DNA of 64,000 nt from Acidobacteriota bacterium (lineage in GTDB: Bacteria; Acidobacteriota; Holophagae; Acanthopleuribacterales; Acanthopleuribacteraceae): NCBI GenBank assembly GCA_020439745.1, contig JAGQSC010000035.1:62001-126000 (forward strand). Direction: 5' to 3'. The translations under genes were made by a program, and so were the position numbers. This document shows, piece by piece, positions 8,670-17,615 of the stretch (positions are counted from its first letter, which is position 1; the number at the start of each line of letters is the position of its first letter). The notes beneath the pieces were generated by a model, which had not been told where the DNA came from, did no database searches, and saw only the letters and a list, made by a program, of their open reading frames with translations.

Positions 8670-9019
8670 ATCACAGGACCAAGCGTTTCTATAAGATTGG
8701 TGAGGTGTCTGACACCTTAGGGCTTGAAGCGCATGTGTTGCGCACATGGGAAGAGGTATTCCCAGAGCTTAAGCCGAGAAAGAATCGAGCAGGTCATCGT
8801 ATCTTCACAGAGAAGGACATACAGTTGATTTCTCGCATCAAACAGTTGGTGCAAGAGGAAGGCTATACCCTAGATGGAGCCCGGCGCCAGCTTAATCGAC
8901 CGACCTTGGTTTCGATGAAAAATGAACCGTTTACGACTGATGTGACGGATGTCAAAGAGGAGCTCGAGTCCATCCGCAAGCTTCTGGAGCGCGCGCGAAA
9001 TCTGCTTGATTCGCACTAG
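8666..9019 (+). CDS. MerR-family transcriptional regulator, short form
   Basis: A 117-residue protein with the winged helix-turn-helix of MerR: 'FYKIGEVSDTLGLEAHVLRTWEEVFPEL' followed by 'RAGHRIFTEKDIQLISRIKQLV' and 'GYTLDGARRQL'. The remainder is an acidic segment and a short coiled coil ('VKEELESIRKLLERARNLL') in place of an effector-binding domain, with no clustered cysteines for metal sensing. This matches the small MerR-like proteins encoded beside ihfA in other bacteria. The start overlaps the HU/IHF stop by ATGA. The promoter of the downstream tRNA lies across the end of this gene. The target genes are unknown. Confidence 0.9.
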   Translation: MNHRTKRFYKIGEVSDTLGLEAHVLRTWEEVFPELKPRKNRAGHRIFTEKDIQLISRIKQLVQEEGYTLDGARRQLNRPTLVSMKNEPFTTDVTDVKEELESIRKLLERARNLLDSH

Positions 9020-9034
9020 TCGCTTCCCTATAAT
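9006..9034 (+). promoter_or_regulatory. Promoter of tRNA-Pro
   Basis: TTGATT (9006-9011), a 17-bp spacer and a perfect TATAAT (9029-9034) lie 15 bp upstream of the tRNA 5' end. The -35 box is inside the last codons of the MerR-like gene. Confidence 0.8.
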
Positions 9035-9049
9035 TGGTCGGGTGTTTGT

Positions 9050-9126
9050 CGGAGCGTGGCGCAGTCTGGTAGCGCACTCCCTTGGGGTGGGAGAGGTCGG
9101 AAGTTCAAATCTTCTCGCTCCGACCA
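9050..9126 (+). tRNA. tRNA-Pro (anticodon GGG)
   Basis: Seventy-seven nucleotides fold as a cloverleaf. The acceptor CGGAGCG (9050-9056) pairs with CGCTCCG (9116-9122). The anticodon stem CTCCC/GGGAG encloses the loop TTGGGGT, giving anticodon GGG at 9084-9086. The T arm contains TTCAAAT. Discriminator A is followed by an encoded CCA (9124-9126) and then eight T (9127-9134), which may end the transcript. It has its own strong promoter. Confidence 0.97.
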
Positions 9127-9202
9127 TTTTTTTTACCCATTAAGCACGTTCAGTGAATGGACATTAACGGAACGAACCCCCCCATAGAGAGGTCGCAAAG
9201 CG

Positions 9203-10207
9203 ATGAGAGTTGCAATTAATGGATTCGGACGAATTGGCAGATTGCTGCTTCGCAGTGGTATGACACGATCGGATGTGACATTTGTAGCCATCAACGATCT
9301 ATTTGAGAACGACAGACGCGCCTACTTGTTTAAGTACGATTCAACCCATGGAACGTATCCGGGCGATGTTCAATCTGAAGGCGATTATCTCGTTGTGGAT
9401 GGGCACCGAATCTTGTGCACCGCTGAAAAGGATCCGGGACGGCTGCCATGGAAGGAATTAGACGTGGATGTCGTGCTGGAAGCGACAGGTAAGTTCCTAA
9501 CGAAAGAGGCCGCTTCTAGTCATGTAGTTGCCGGCGCCAAACGCGTCATTATGTCAGCTCCTGCCAAGGATGACACCAAGATGGTGGTGATGGGTGTCAA
9601 CCATTTGGAATTAACGACTGATGACGTCTATGTGTCGAATGCTTCTTGCACGACCAATGCCCTGGCACCCGTAGCCAAGGTGTTGTTGAACAGCGTGGGC
9701 ATTGACGAAGGACTCATGACGACGGTGCATTCCGTGACTGCCAGCCAGGGTATTCTCGATATGCCCGCAAAGAAGAACCCAAGAATCGGGCGATCTGGAT
9801 TGAATAACATCATCCCATCGTCCACCGGCGCGGCTGCGGCGGTGGGTCGTTGCATTCCCGCACTCAGTGGGAAGCTGACTGGCATGGCATTCCGCGTTCC
9901 GGTACCCGATGTATCTGTCGTCGATCTGACCATACGCACGAGTGCGTCCACATCTCTGGAAGCCATTAACCAGGTGATGAAGACGGCGGCTGAAGGTGAG
10001 CTGAAGGGCATCCTTAGCTACACCGAGGAACCACTTGTGTCCACAGACCTTATTAGTACGACCTACTCGGGAGTCTTTGATGCGACTGCCGGTATCGAGC
10101 TCAATGACCGATTCTTTAAGCTGATCATTTGGTACGACAACGAGATGGGATACGCCAACCGTATGTTGGACCTGCTCGGTCATGTTGGGCAATTGAACCA
10201 GTTTTAG
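9203..10207 (+). CDS. gap: Type I glyceraldehyde-3-phosphate dehydrogenase
   Basis: Glycolytic/gluconeogenic enzyme interconverting glyceraldehyde-3-phosphate and 1,3-bisphosphoglycerate with NAD. The 334-residue protein has the dinucleotide motif 'INGFGRIGRLLLR', the active-site cysteine in 'SNASCTTNALAPV' (about residue 153) and the substrate loop 'SSTGAAAAVG'. The C-terminal 'WYDNEMGYANRMLDLL' is canonical. The ATG at 9203 follows GAGAGG. Its stop lies 13 bp upstream of the sucA start and overlaps that gene's SD, so gap and the 2-oxoglutarate dehydrogenase genes may be co-expressed. Confidence 0.97.
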   Translation: MRVAINGFGRIGRLLLRSGMTRSDVTFVAINDLFENDRRAYLFKYDSTHGTYPGDVQSEGDYLVVDGHRILCTAEKDPGRLPWKELDVDVVLEATGKFLTKEAASSHVVAGAKRVIMSAPAKDDTKMVVMGVNHLELTTDDVYVSNASCTTNALAPVAKVLLNSVGIDEGLMTTVHSVTASQGILDMPAKKNPRIGRSGLNNIIPSSTGAAAAVGRCIPALSGKLTGMAFRVPVPDVSVVDLTIRTSASTSLEAINQVMKTAAEGELKGILSYTEEPLVSTDLISTTYSGVFDATAGIELNDRFFKLIIWYDNEMGYANRMLDLLGHVGQLNQF

Positions 10208-10220
10208 GAGATCATGTTCC

Positions 10221-12905
10221 TTGGAGAGTCCCAGTTTTAGTCACTCGTTGCCCTTTATCGAATCGCTTTGGCGTCAATACCAGATAGACCCACAGTCGCT
10301 GGATCCAAGTTGGCGCCATTTCTTTATGGGCGTCTCCTTTTCAGGTGGCATGCCCGAAAGCGATGACAAGTCATTTGCCGTTTTGCAGCTTATTCGCGCT
10401 TATCGAAAATGGGGACATCTGTGGGTGCAACTGGACCCGTTGGGTGACAAACCAGCTTTCCCCCGACAACTGGAATTGCCTCAGTTTGGTTTTGATCCAG
10501 CCCAATTAAACGTAGTGGTTCCGTCGTTCGGCTTTTTGTCTGAAGCCCATTGTCAACTGGGCGAACTACTTCGCCAGCTCCAGGCCATCTATTGTGGCCA
10601 TATGGGTGTGGAGTATATGGATGGCCCTGACCTAGAAACGGAACGATGGTTCCAGTCCCACCTCGAAGGTCACAACATGGCCGGTCTTTCGCTGGATAGC
10701 AAGCGCAGGATCCTTGAGAATCTCAATCGTGCGGAGCTTTTTGAGCGGTTTCTGCACGCTAAATATGTCGGTCAAAAACGATTCTCTCTGGAGGGCGGTG
10801 AATCCCTGATACCGGCACTGGCGGAGCTTTTTGATGCATTGGGCAGGCATGGCGCGGACCAAGTGATCTTGGGCATGTCGCACCGTGGACGACTCAACGT
10901 ACTTGCGAATATCGTGGGAAAGTCCTACCAGGAGATGTTTTCTGAATTTGAACCGAACTATTTGAAAGGCGGTGTGGAAGGTGATGGAGATGTGAAGTAT
11001 CACAAGGGATATGTCACAGATTTCACCACGCCCTCAGGTCACGTGATCCACCTAACTTTAGTCGACAACCCCAGCCATTTAGAAGCGGTGGGGCCTGTGG
11101 TGAACGGATTGGCTCGCGCCCATCAGGAACATCACAAAGGATTCAAGCAGATCGTTCCCGTCGTCATTCATGGCGATGCTGCTTTCCCGGGCCAAGGCGT
11201 CGTGGCAGAGCAGTTCAACATGGCACAGTTAAAGGGTTACGCCACAGGAGGCACCGTTCACATTGTCATCAATAACCAGATCGGCTTTACCACCGATCCT
11301 ATTGATGCGCGTGGCAGTGTCTATTGCACCGATATCGCCCGACAAGCCATGGCACCGGTGTTTCATGTGAATGGGGACGATCCCGAAACAGTGGTAAGAG
11401 CCGTGCGTTTGGCAGCTGAATATCGCCAGATTTTTCAGCACGATGTGGTGATCGATTTGGTTTGTTACCGCCGTCACGGTCACAACGAAGGTGACGAACC
11501 TTCGTTTACACAACCCTTGATGGTGAAGAAACTCAAGGCACGCTCAAGTTCACGGGCCGTGTATGTGGCTGAGTTGATCAAACAGGGGAAGGTGGAAGCC
11601 GAAGTGGCTCGAGAGTTGGAACAAGCGTTCAACGCACAGCTCGAGGAAGCATTGGCCCAAGCAAAGGGCGACGTGACGGTGCCTAAAAGACCCACGGGCA
11701 GACATCTTCACGGACGTTCTAAGCAAATGACTTCGGTAGAAACCAGAGTCATCACGTCCGAATTGATGCATGCAACAGAACGGTTAACCGCGGTACCAAG
11801 TGATTTCAATATGCATCGGAAGTTGGCGCGTATCATCAACGAACGACGACAACTTGTTCACGAAAAAGGCCTCGTTGATTGGTCTATGGCTGAACAACTG
11901 GCATTTGCCACTATTTTGAAGGACGGGGTATCCGTCCGGCTTTCGGGTCAGGATGTGAAGCGAGGTACTTTTTCTCAACGCCATGCCGTTTGGTTTGACG
12001 TCAAGACAAGCCGTCCGTATGTACCCCTAGCTAACTGGGGTGCAGGCGACTTTCACATCCATAACTCGCCGCTTTCGGAGTTTGCCGTACTTGGGTTTGA
12101 ATTCGGCTTTTCATTGGCACAACAACAGCATCTAGTCATCTGGGAAGCGCAATTTGGCGATTTTGCCAATGGCGCACAGGTGATTATCGATCAGTTTATT
12201 GCCAGTTCAGAATCCAAGTGGGGTTTGGCAAGTAATCTGGTCCTCTTTTTGCCACACGGCTACGAAGGACAAGGTCCCGAGCATTCGAGTGCGCGTTTGG
12301 AGCGTTTTTTACAGCTCTGTGCCGATGACAACATGCGCGTCATGAACCTAACCCGTCCCGCCCAACTGTTTCATGCACTCAGACAGCAGGCATTGAACCC
12401 CCAACGCAAACCATTGATTGTAATGACGCCTAAGAGCTTGCTGCGCCACGTGCAGTGCGTCTCTAGCCTGGCTGAACTGACCGATCAACCCTTTCAGACC
12501 GCAATCCTGGATGGCCGAAGGTTGGATCAGGCCACGCGGTTGCTGGTATGTTCAGGTAAGATCTACTACGATTTGGTGAAGCAACGCGATGACTTGGACC
12601 TGGATATGCCCATTTTGAGACTGGAACAGTTATACCCTCTTGACGAGTCGCGACTGGTGGAACTCACAGGCGCTTGTACGCAACTCAAGCAAGTGATTTG
12701 GGTCCAGGAAGAATCCCAAAACATGGGTGCCTGGAGCTATATACAGCCTCATTTGAATCGCATTTTTGATGGTGAGGTCGGTTACGTTGGTCGCGATGCG
12801 TCTGCCAGTCCGGCCGTCGGATCGTTGCGATTGCACCAGGCCGAGCAGGCTGAAATCTTACGGACGGTGTTCGCACCGCAGTTGACAGGAGTGGTGACCG
12901 TATGA
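10221..12905 (+). CDS. sucA: 2-oxoglutarate dehydrogenase E1 component
   Basis: The thiamine-diphosphate E1 subunit of the TCA-cycle 2-oxoglutarate dehydrogenase complex decarboxylates 2-oxoglutarate and succinylates the lipoyl group of E2. The 894-residue length fits the family. The N-terminal segment 'IESLWRQYQIDPQSLDPSW' resembles the E2-binding start of SucA. ThDP-region motifs are 'GMSHRGRLNVLANI', 'GDAAFPGQGVVAEQFN' and 'INNQIGFTT', and the transketolase-like half includes 'LPHGYEGQGPEHSSARLERFL'. The only sensible start is the TTG at 10221, with AGGAG 10 nt upstream. An ATG at 10214 is out of frame and stops quickly. The stop overlaps sucB by ATGA. Confidence 0.96.
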   Translation: MESPSFSHSLPFIESLWRQYQIDPQSLDPSWRHFFMGVSFSGGMPESDDKSFAVLQLIRAYRKWGHLWVQLDPLGDKPAFPRQLELPQFGFDPAQLNVVVPSFGFLSEAHCQLGELLRQLQAIYCGHMGVEYMDGPDLETERWFQSHLEGHNMAGLSLDSKRRILENLNRAELFERFLHAKYVGQKRFSLEGGESLIPALAELFDALGRHGADQVILGMSHRGRLNVLANIVGKSYQEMFSEFEPNYLKGGVEGDGDVKYHKGYVTDFTTPSGHVIHLTLVDNPSHLEAVGPVVNGLARAHQEHHKGFKQIVPVVIHGDAAFPGQGVVAEQFNMAQLKGYATGGTVHIVINNQIGFTTDPIDARGSVYCTDIARQAMAPVFHVNGDDPETVVRAVRLAAEYRQIFQHDVVIDLVCYRRHGHNEGDEPSFTQPLMVKKLKARSSSRAVYVAELIKQGKVEAEVARELEQAFNAQLEEALAQAKGDVTVPKRPTGRHLHGRSKQMTSVETRVITSELMHATERLTAVPSDFNMHRKLARIINERRQLVHEKGLVDWSMAEQLAFATILKDGVSVRLSGQDVKRGTFSQRHAVWFDVKTSRPYVPLANWGAGDFHIHNSPLSEFAVLGFEFGFSLAQQQHLVIWEAQFGDFANGAQVIIDQFIASSESKWGLASNLVLFLPHGYEGQGPEHSSARLERFLQLCADDNMRVMNLTRPAQLFHALRQQALNPQRKPLIVMTPKSLLRHVQCVSSLAELTDQPFQTAILDGRRLDQATRLLVCSGKIYYDLVKQRDDLDLDMPILRLEQLYPLDESRLVELTGACTQLKQVIWVQEESQNMGAWSYIQPHLNRIFDGEVGYVGRDASASPAVGSLRLHQAEQAEILRTVFAPQLTGVVTV

Positions 12906-14116
12906 AAATTGAGATCACAGTCCCTCAGGCAGGAGAGTCGATCACCGAGGCGATGATTGGTAGTTGGTTCAAAGGAGACGGAGACAAGGTCGTCAAAGAC
13001 GAACCCATCGTTGAGTTTGAAACGGACAAGTCCAATCTTGAAATGGTGGCCGAAGAGTCCGGCATCTTGCGGATCTCGGTCGAAGAAGGTGCCGTGGTCC
13101 AGGTGGGTCAAGTGATTGGACATATTGACGTTCAAGCGGTTGATGGCGAAAAACCAGCCGAAGCCCCGAAACCCGCCGTGGCTCAATCCGCTCCAGAATT
13201 GTCGCCAGCCGTGCGTCGCATTGTCACCGAAGAGAATCTAGAACCTGAATCCATTGAGGGCACGGGCAAAGGCGGGAGGATCACCAAAGCTGACGCCTTG
13301 GAGGCGGCCAAAGCCAAGCCCAGTCCATCTGCTGCACCTAAGCAGCCGATGCAACCTGCGACGCCAGCTGAGCCACCTGCAGCCAAGCCTGTTCCTGCGC
13401 AATCCATTGGAGATCGTCCCACTCGCGTTGTGCCCATGAGCATGCTCAGGCGTCGGATTGCCCAGCGTTTGGTGGAAGCCCAGCACAACGCTGCAATCTT
13501 GACCACGTTCAACGAAGTGGATATGTCTGCGGTTATGGCCATGAGAAACGAATTCCAGGAAGATTTTCAGAAAAAACATGGTATCAAGTTGGGGTTCATG
13601 TCTTTTTTCGTCAGGGCATGTGTCGAGGCCTTGAAAACGATCCCCGAGATCAATGCCCGCATTGAAGATCAGAACATCATCTACAACGATTTCATCGATA
13701 TTGGCGTGGCTGTTGGTAGCGATCGTGGCCTGATCGTACCCGTCATTAGAGATGCACAGAAGATGGGTTTTGCAGAAATCGAAAACACCATTGCCGATTT
13801 TGGTAAACGCGCCCGTGAAGGCAAAATCACACTGGATGAACTCCATGGCGGCACGTTTACGATTTCCAATGGTGGTATTTATGGAAGCCTTCTCTCCACA
13901 CCCATTCTCAACCCGCCTCAGAGCGGCATCTTGGGGATGCATAAGATCGAGAAACGCGCGGTAGTAGGCGAAGGTGATCGCATTGAGGTTAAGCCCATGA
14001 TGTACGTGGCCTTGTCTTATGACCACCGAATTGTGGATGGCAAGGAAGCGGTGACCTTCCTAGTTCGCGTGAAGCAGGCACTGGAACAACCCACTCGATT
14101 ATTGTTGGAGCTTTGA
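12902..14116 (+). CDS. sucB: Dihydrolipoyllysine succinyltransferase (E2)
   Basis: E2 core of the 2-oxoglutarate dehydrogenase complex, which transfers succinyl from lipoamide to CoA. From the N-terminus: a lipoyl domain with the modified lysine in 'ETDKSNLE' (about residue 43), an Ala/Pro-rich linker, a peripheral-subunit-binding domain ('LSPAVRRIVTEENL...GKGGRITKADAL', about 100-135), a second Ala/Pro linker and a catalytic domain from about 175. The catalytic His and Asp are in 'SYDHRIVDGKEAV'. 404 residues is the usual SucB size, with one lipoyl domain. It overlaps sucA by four bases and is followed closely by lpd. Confidence 0.96.
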   Translation: MKIEITVPQAGESITEAMIGSWFKGDGDKVVKDEPIVEFETDKSNLEMVAEESGILRISVEEGAVVQVGQVIGHIDVQAVDGEKPAEAPKPAVAQSAPELSPAVRRIVTEENLEPESIEGTGKGGRITKADALEAAKAKPSPSAAPKQPMQPATPAEPPAAKPVPAQSIGDRPTRVVPMSMLRRRIAQRLVEAQHNAAILTTFNEVDMSAVMAMRNEFQEDFQKKHGIKLGFMSFFVRACVEALKTIPEINARIEDQNIIYNDFIDIGVAVGSDRGLIVPVIRDAQKMGFAEIENTIADFGKRAREGKITLDELHGGTFTISNGGIYGSLLSTPILNPPQSGILGMHKIEKRAVVGEGDRIEVKPMMYVALSYDHRIVDGKEAVTFLVRVKQALEQPTRLLLEL

Positions 14117-14118
14117 AC

Positions 14119-15507
14119 ATGTTTGATGTCGTGGTGATAGGCGCGGGACCGGGCGGTTATGTGGCTGCTATTCGGGCGGCACAACTAGGACTGAAAACGG
14201 CCTGCATCGAAAAGGGCAGCACCTTGGGTGGAACCTGCTTGAATGTGGGTTGTATTCCATCAAAAACCCTACTTCACGCGTCTGAGCTTTACCACATCGC
14301 ACAACATGACATGCAGAAGTTCGGAGTTCAAGCAGGCAACGTTTCCATAGACTTGTCGCAAATGATGGCCAAAAAAGATGAAGTGGTCGACGGATTGACA
14401 AAAGGCATCGCAGGATTGTTCAAGAAGAACGGGATCGAGTGGATTAGAGGAACTGCGAGGTTTGAAGGACCTGATCACTTAGTCGTTGATGACGGCCAAA
14501 CAGTGCAGCGGATTGAAGGGAAACACACGATCATCGCCACAGGAAGTTCGCCGATCGAGTTGCCATTCCTCAAATTCGATGAAAAAACGATCGTCAGCTC
14601 CACCGGCGCTCTTTCGTTTGCAGAAGTGCCTGCTCATTTGGTGGTCATCGGTGGTGGGGTCATCGGTTTGGAGTTGGGGTCGGTTTGGTTGCGGCTGGGC
14701 GCACAGGTGACCGTCGTCGAGTTTTTGGATCGCGTGGCACCGGGCCTTGATGACGATTTGAGTCGTGAATTGCTGAAGACGCTCAAACGCCAGGGCATGA
14801 AATTTCATTTGAGCACAAAGGCCACGGGCATTAAGGCTTCCGACACCGGCGTGGTGTTAACCGCTGAATCGAAATCGGGCGCGCTTGAACTGGCGGCTGA
14901 CAAGGTATTGGTGTCGGTGGGCCGGAAACCCCACACCTCGGGTTTGGGTCTGGAAAAAGCAGGTGTCGCACTGGATGGCAAGGGACGCATTGAAGTCGAT
15001 GGACGCTTCAAAACAAATGTGCCCGGGATCTATGCCATTGGAGATGTGATTCAAGGTCCCATGTTGGCTCATAAGGCCGAAGAGGATGGAGTGGCGTGCG
15101 TCGAATTGATTGCGGGTAAAGCAGGGCATGTGAATTACAACCTCGTGCCATCCATCATCTACACGCATCCGGAAGTGGCCGCTGTCGGGCAGACCGAATC
15201 TGAATTGAAAGCAGCAGGTGTCGCCATCAACGTGGGCAAGTTTCCATTTAAGGCCAATGCACGGGGACGCTGCGTAAACGACGACCAAGGCTTTATCAAA
15301 CTGATTGCTGATGCACAAACAGATCGGCTCCTTGGCGCTCACATGATTGGTCCCCAAGTGTCCGAGCTCATTCAAGAACTCGTTTTAGCCATGGAATTCG
15401 GCGGCAGTGCCGAGGATGTGGCGCGAACCGTCCATGGTCATCCGACCTTGTTCGAGGCGGTCAAAGAAGCTGCTTTGGATGTCGATAACCGAACCATTCA
15501 CATCTAG
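14119..15507 (+). CDS. lpd: Dihydrolipoyl dehydrogenase (E3)
   Basis: FAD enzyme that reoxidises dihydrolipoamide of 2-oxoacid dehydrogenase complexes with NAD. The 462-residue protein shows the FAD motif 'VIGAGPGGYVAAIRAAQ', the redox disulfide in 'GGTCLNVGCIPSK', the NAD motif 'VIGGGVIGLELG', 'GIYAIGDVI' and the C-terminal catalytic His-Glu in 'HGHPTLFEAVKEA'. I chose the ATG at 14119 because GGAG lies 8 nt upstream. A TTG two codons earlier is not supported. It follows sucB with no gap and closes the sucAB-lpd operon. No clear terminator is seen in the 185 bp downstream. Confidence 0.96.
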   Translation: MFDVVVIGAGPGGYVAAIRAAQLGLKTACIEKGSTLGGTCLNVGCIPSKTLLHASELYHIAQHDMQKFGVQAGNVSIDLSQMMAKKDEVVDGLTKGIAGLFKKNGIEWIRGTARFEGPDHLVVDDGQTVQRIEGKHTIIATGSSPIELPFLKFDEKTIVSSTGALSFAEVPAHLVVIGGGVIGLELGSVWLRLGAQVTVVEFLDRVAPGLDDDLSRELLKTLKRQGMKFHLSTKATGIKASDTGVVLTAESKSGALELAADKVLVSVGRKPHTSGLGLEKAGVALDGKGRIEVDGRFKTNVPGIYAIGDVIQGPMLAHKAEEDGVACVELIAGKAGHVNYNLVPSIIYTHPEVAAVGQTESELKAAGVAINVGKFPFKANARGRCVNDDQGFIKLIADAQTDRLLGAHMIGPQVSELIQELVLAMEFGGSAEDVARTVHGHPTLFEAVKEAALDVDNRTIHI

Positions 15508-15627
15508 CTCTGCGCACAGAAAGGCTTGGTGAGCCATCAGCATTGGTTCGGTCGCAAGCGCCCGTCTGTGGATCCTCATTTGGAAGATGCCAACATGAAT
15601 CTCCCTAACCTCATTTTGTGTTAACCT

Positions 15628-15643
15628 TGGATCAGTTGATCCA
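15628..15643. promoter_or_regulatory. Perfect inverted repeat upstream of GCS2-CBS gene
   Basis: TGGATCA and TGATCCA arms of 7 bp are separated by GT. They lie 50 bp upstream of the start at 15693 in the 185-bp gap after lpd. This could be an operator; no protein is known to bind it. Confidence 0.35.
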
Positions 15644-15692
15644 GTTCTAAATCGATCATGTCCTACCAGATGTGTAGGCAGGGGAGTTGGTA

Positions 15693-17615
15693 ATGGGGAC
15701 TCAAGAAGTTCGCAAGAAATCTGAGACCGATGAGCTCCATGAATTTCTAAAGCACTTGATTTCAGATCTCGGTGCCTTTGAGAAAATGCTGAATGAGGGG
15801 TTGTTTGAGGAGGGAATTCGCCGAATAGGTGCGGAGCAAGAACTCTTTTTGGTCGACCAGGACTGGCGTCCCACGCCGCTTTCCCTAGAGATCATGAAGC
15901 AGGTGGAAGATGATCACTTCACACCCGAGCTCGCATTGTTCAACCTGGAATTCAACATGGACCCCTTGGAATTCGGGGGCGACTGTCTTAGTCGCATGGA
16001 GTCCCAAATCAACCAGTTGTTGGTTCAGGCGAGGGAAGGCGCGGAAAAATGTGGTGGCAAGATCATCATGGTGGGCATCCTGCCAACCCTACACAAATCG
16101 CATTTGGGATTGGATAACATGACACCCAACCCGCGTTACTACGCATTAAACGACGCATTGAATCGCTTGCGCGGTGGACCCTACCAGTTCCACATTAAGG
16201 GTGTTGATGACATCAACGTGTTTCATGATTCGGTGATGGTCGAAGCATGTAACACGAGTTTTCAAGTTCACTTTCAAGTGGGTGTGAACGAGTTCGCGCG
16301 GTTGTATAACGTGGCCCAGACCGTGGCAGCGCCGGTTATGGCCGTGGCGGCAAATTCCCCGCTCCTATTTGGCAGACGGTTGTGGCGTGAAACGCGCATC
16401 GCGTTGTTCCAACAGTCCATTGACACCCGTCAAGTATCGCCACATCTGCGAGAGCAGGCTGCGCGGGTCCGTTTTGGGAGTGGCTGGGTCAAATCCAGCC
16501 CATTGGAGATTTTCCGCGAAGACATCTCTCGGAATCGGTCCATATTGAGCACGGCGGTGGACGAAGATCCCTTTGAAGCGCTGAGTGAGGGACGAGCGCC
16601 TACCCTAAAGGCCCTTCGCTTACACAACAGTACGATTTATCGTTGGAACCGCGTTTGTTACGGCATTTCCGACAATGGCAAGCCTCACTTGCGCATTGAG
16701 AATAGGGTACTGCCTTCGGGCCCGACGCCACGCGATGAAATGGCCAATGCGGCGTTTTGGTTTGGTTTGATGTCTGGACTTTCCCGCGAGAGTACCGATG
16801 TGACCCAAGCATTCAAATTTGATGAAGTGAAAACGAATTTTTTCTCGGCTGCGCAGTTGGGATTAAACGCGCAACTCCATTGGAAAGGCAAGACCACGAT
16901 TCCCGTGAGGCGGCTTATCTCTTCTCGACTGTTACCCCTGGCGGAGCAAGGTCTGAAGGCCGCCGGCATTGCCTCTGACGATATTGAGACGTTCTTGGAT
17001 GTGATTAAGTACCGCACACGAAGCGCTCAAACCGGTTCGCAGTGGCTGCTGACATCCTTCGAAAAAATGAAGAACGCCGGTGGGACCTTACCTGAAAAAA
17101 TGAGTGCTTTGACTGCTGCCATGGAGAAGCGTCAGTTGAGCGGCAAACCGGTTCATACCTGGAAACACGCCAGCATCAAGGAATCTGGTGGTTGGGCACA
17201 TAATTACATGCGCATTGAGCAGTTCATGAGCACCAACCTGGTCACGGTTCACGATCACGAACCTGTGGAACTGGTGGCCAATCTGATGGATTGGAACAAG
17301 ATCCGCCATATCTTGGTGGAGGACGACAAGAATCAGTTGGTAGGTGTCGTATCGCACCGAGCATTGATCAGGTTACTCGGCCGTTGCCTTTTACCAGATG
17401 AGAACGTGAAAATGCCTGCGGTATCTGAAATCATGCGTCGCAATCCACGCACGATCTCGCCCGAGACTTCAACCTTGGATGCCATTCAATTGATGCGGGA
17501 AAACGGTATTTCGTGTTTGCCTGTCATCAAGGACCACAAATTGGTGGGAGTAGTCACCGACAGTGACTTCATGTCCATTGCGGCATCGTTGATGGAGACC
17601 AATCTTAAACGTTAA
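15693..17615 (+). CDS. GCS2-like carboxylate-amine ligase fused to two CBS domains
   Basis: Residues about 20-490 match the glutamate-cysteine ligase type 2 (GCS2) fold: 'RRIGAEQELFLVDQDW', 'FNLEFNMDPLEFGG', 'SFQVHFQVG', 'AANSPLLFGRRLWRETRIALFQQ' and 'RIENRVLPSGPTPRDEMANAAFWFGL'. These enzymes join an amino acid amine to a glutamate carboxylate with ATP, but the true substrate is uncertain. Residues about 509-560 and 573-633 are paired CBS modules ('MSTNLVTVHDHEPVELVANLM', 'IMRRNPRTISPETSTLDAIQLM'), which usually bind adenine nucleotides, so energy-state control of the ligase is a reasonable inference. The ATG at 15693 has GGGGAG 6 nt upstream and gives 640 residues. It is convergent with the next gene, overlapping by 4 bp. 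Confidence 0.85.
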   Translation: MGTQEVRKKSETDELHEFLKHLISDLGAFEKMLNEGLFEEGIRRIGAEQELFLVDQDWRPTPLSLEIMKQVEDDHFTPELALFNLEFNMDPLEFGGDCLSRMESQINQLLVQAREGAEKCGGKIIMVGILPTLHKSHLGLDNMTPNPRYYALNDALNRLRGGPYQFHIKGVDDINVFHDSVMVEACNTSFQVHFQVGVNEFARLYNVAQTVAAPVMAVAANSPLLFGRRLWRETRIALFQQSIDTRQVSPHLREQAARVRFGSGWVKSSPLEIFREDISRNRSILSTAVDEDPFEALSEGRAPTLKALRLHNSTIYRWNRVCYGISDNGKPHLRIENRVLPSGPTPRDEMANAAFWFGLMSGLSRESTDVTQAFKFDEVKTNFFSAAQLGLNAQLHWKGKTTIPVRRLISSRLLPLAEQGLKAAGIASDDIETFLDVIKYRTRSAQTGSQWLLTSFEKMKNAGGTLPEKMSALTAAMEKRQLSGKPVHTWKHASIKESGGWAHNYMRIEQFMSTNLVTVHDHEPVELVANLMDWNKIRHILVEDDKNQLVGVVSHRALIRLLGRCLLPDENVKMPAVSEIMRRNPRTISPETSTLDAIQLMRENGISCLPVIKDHKLVGVVTDSDFMSIAASLMETNLKR

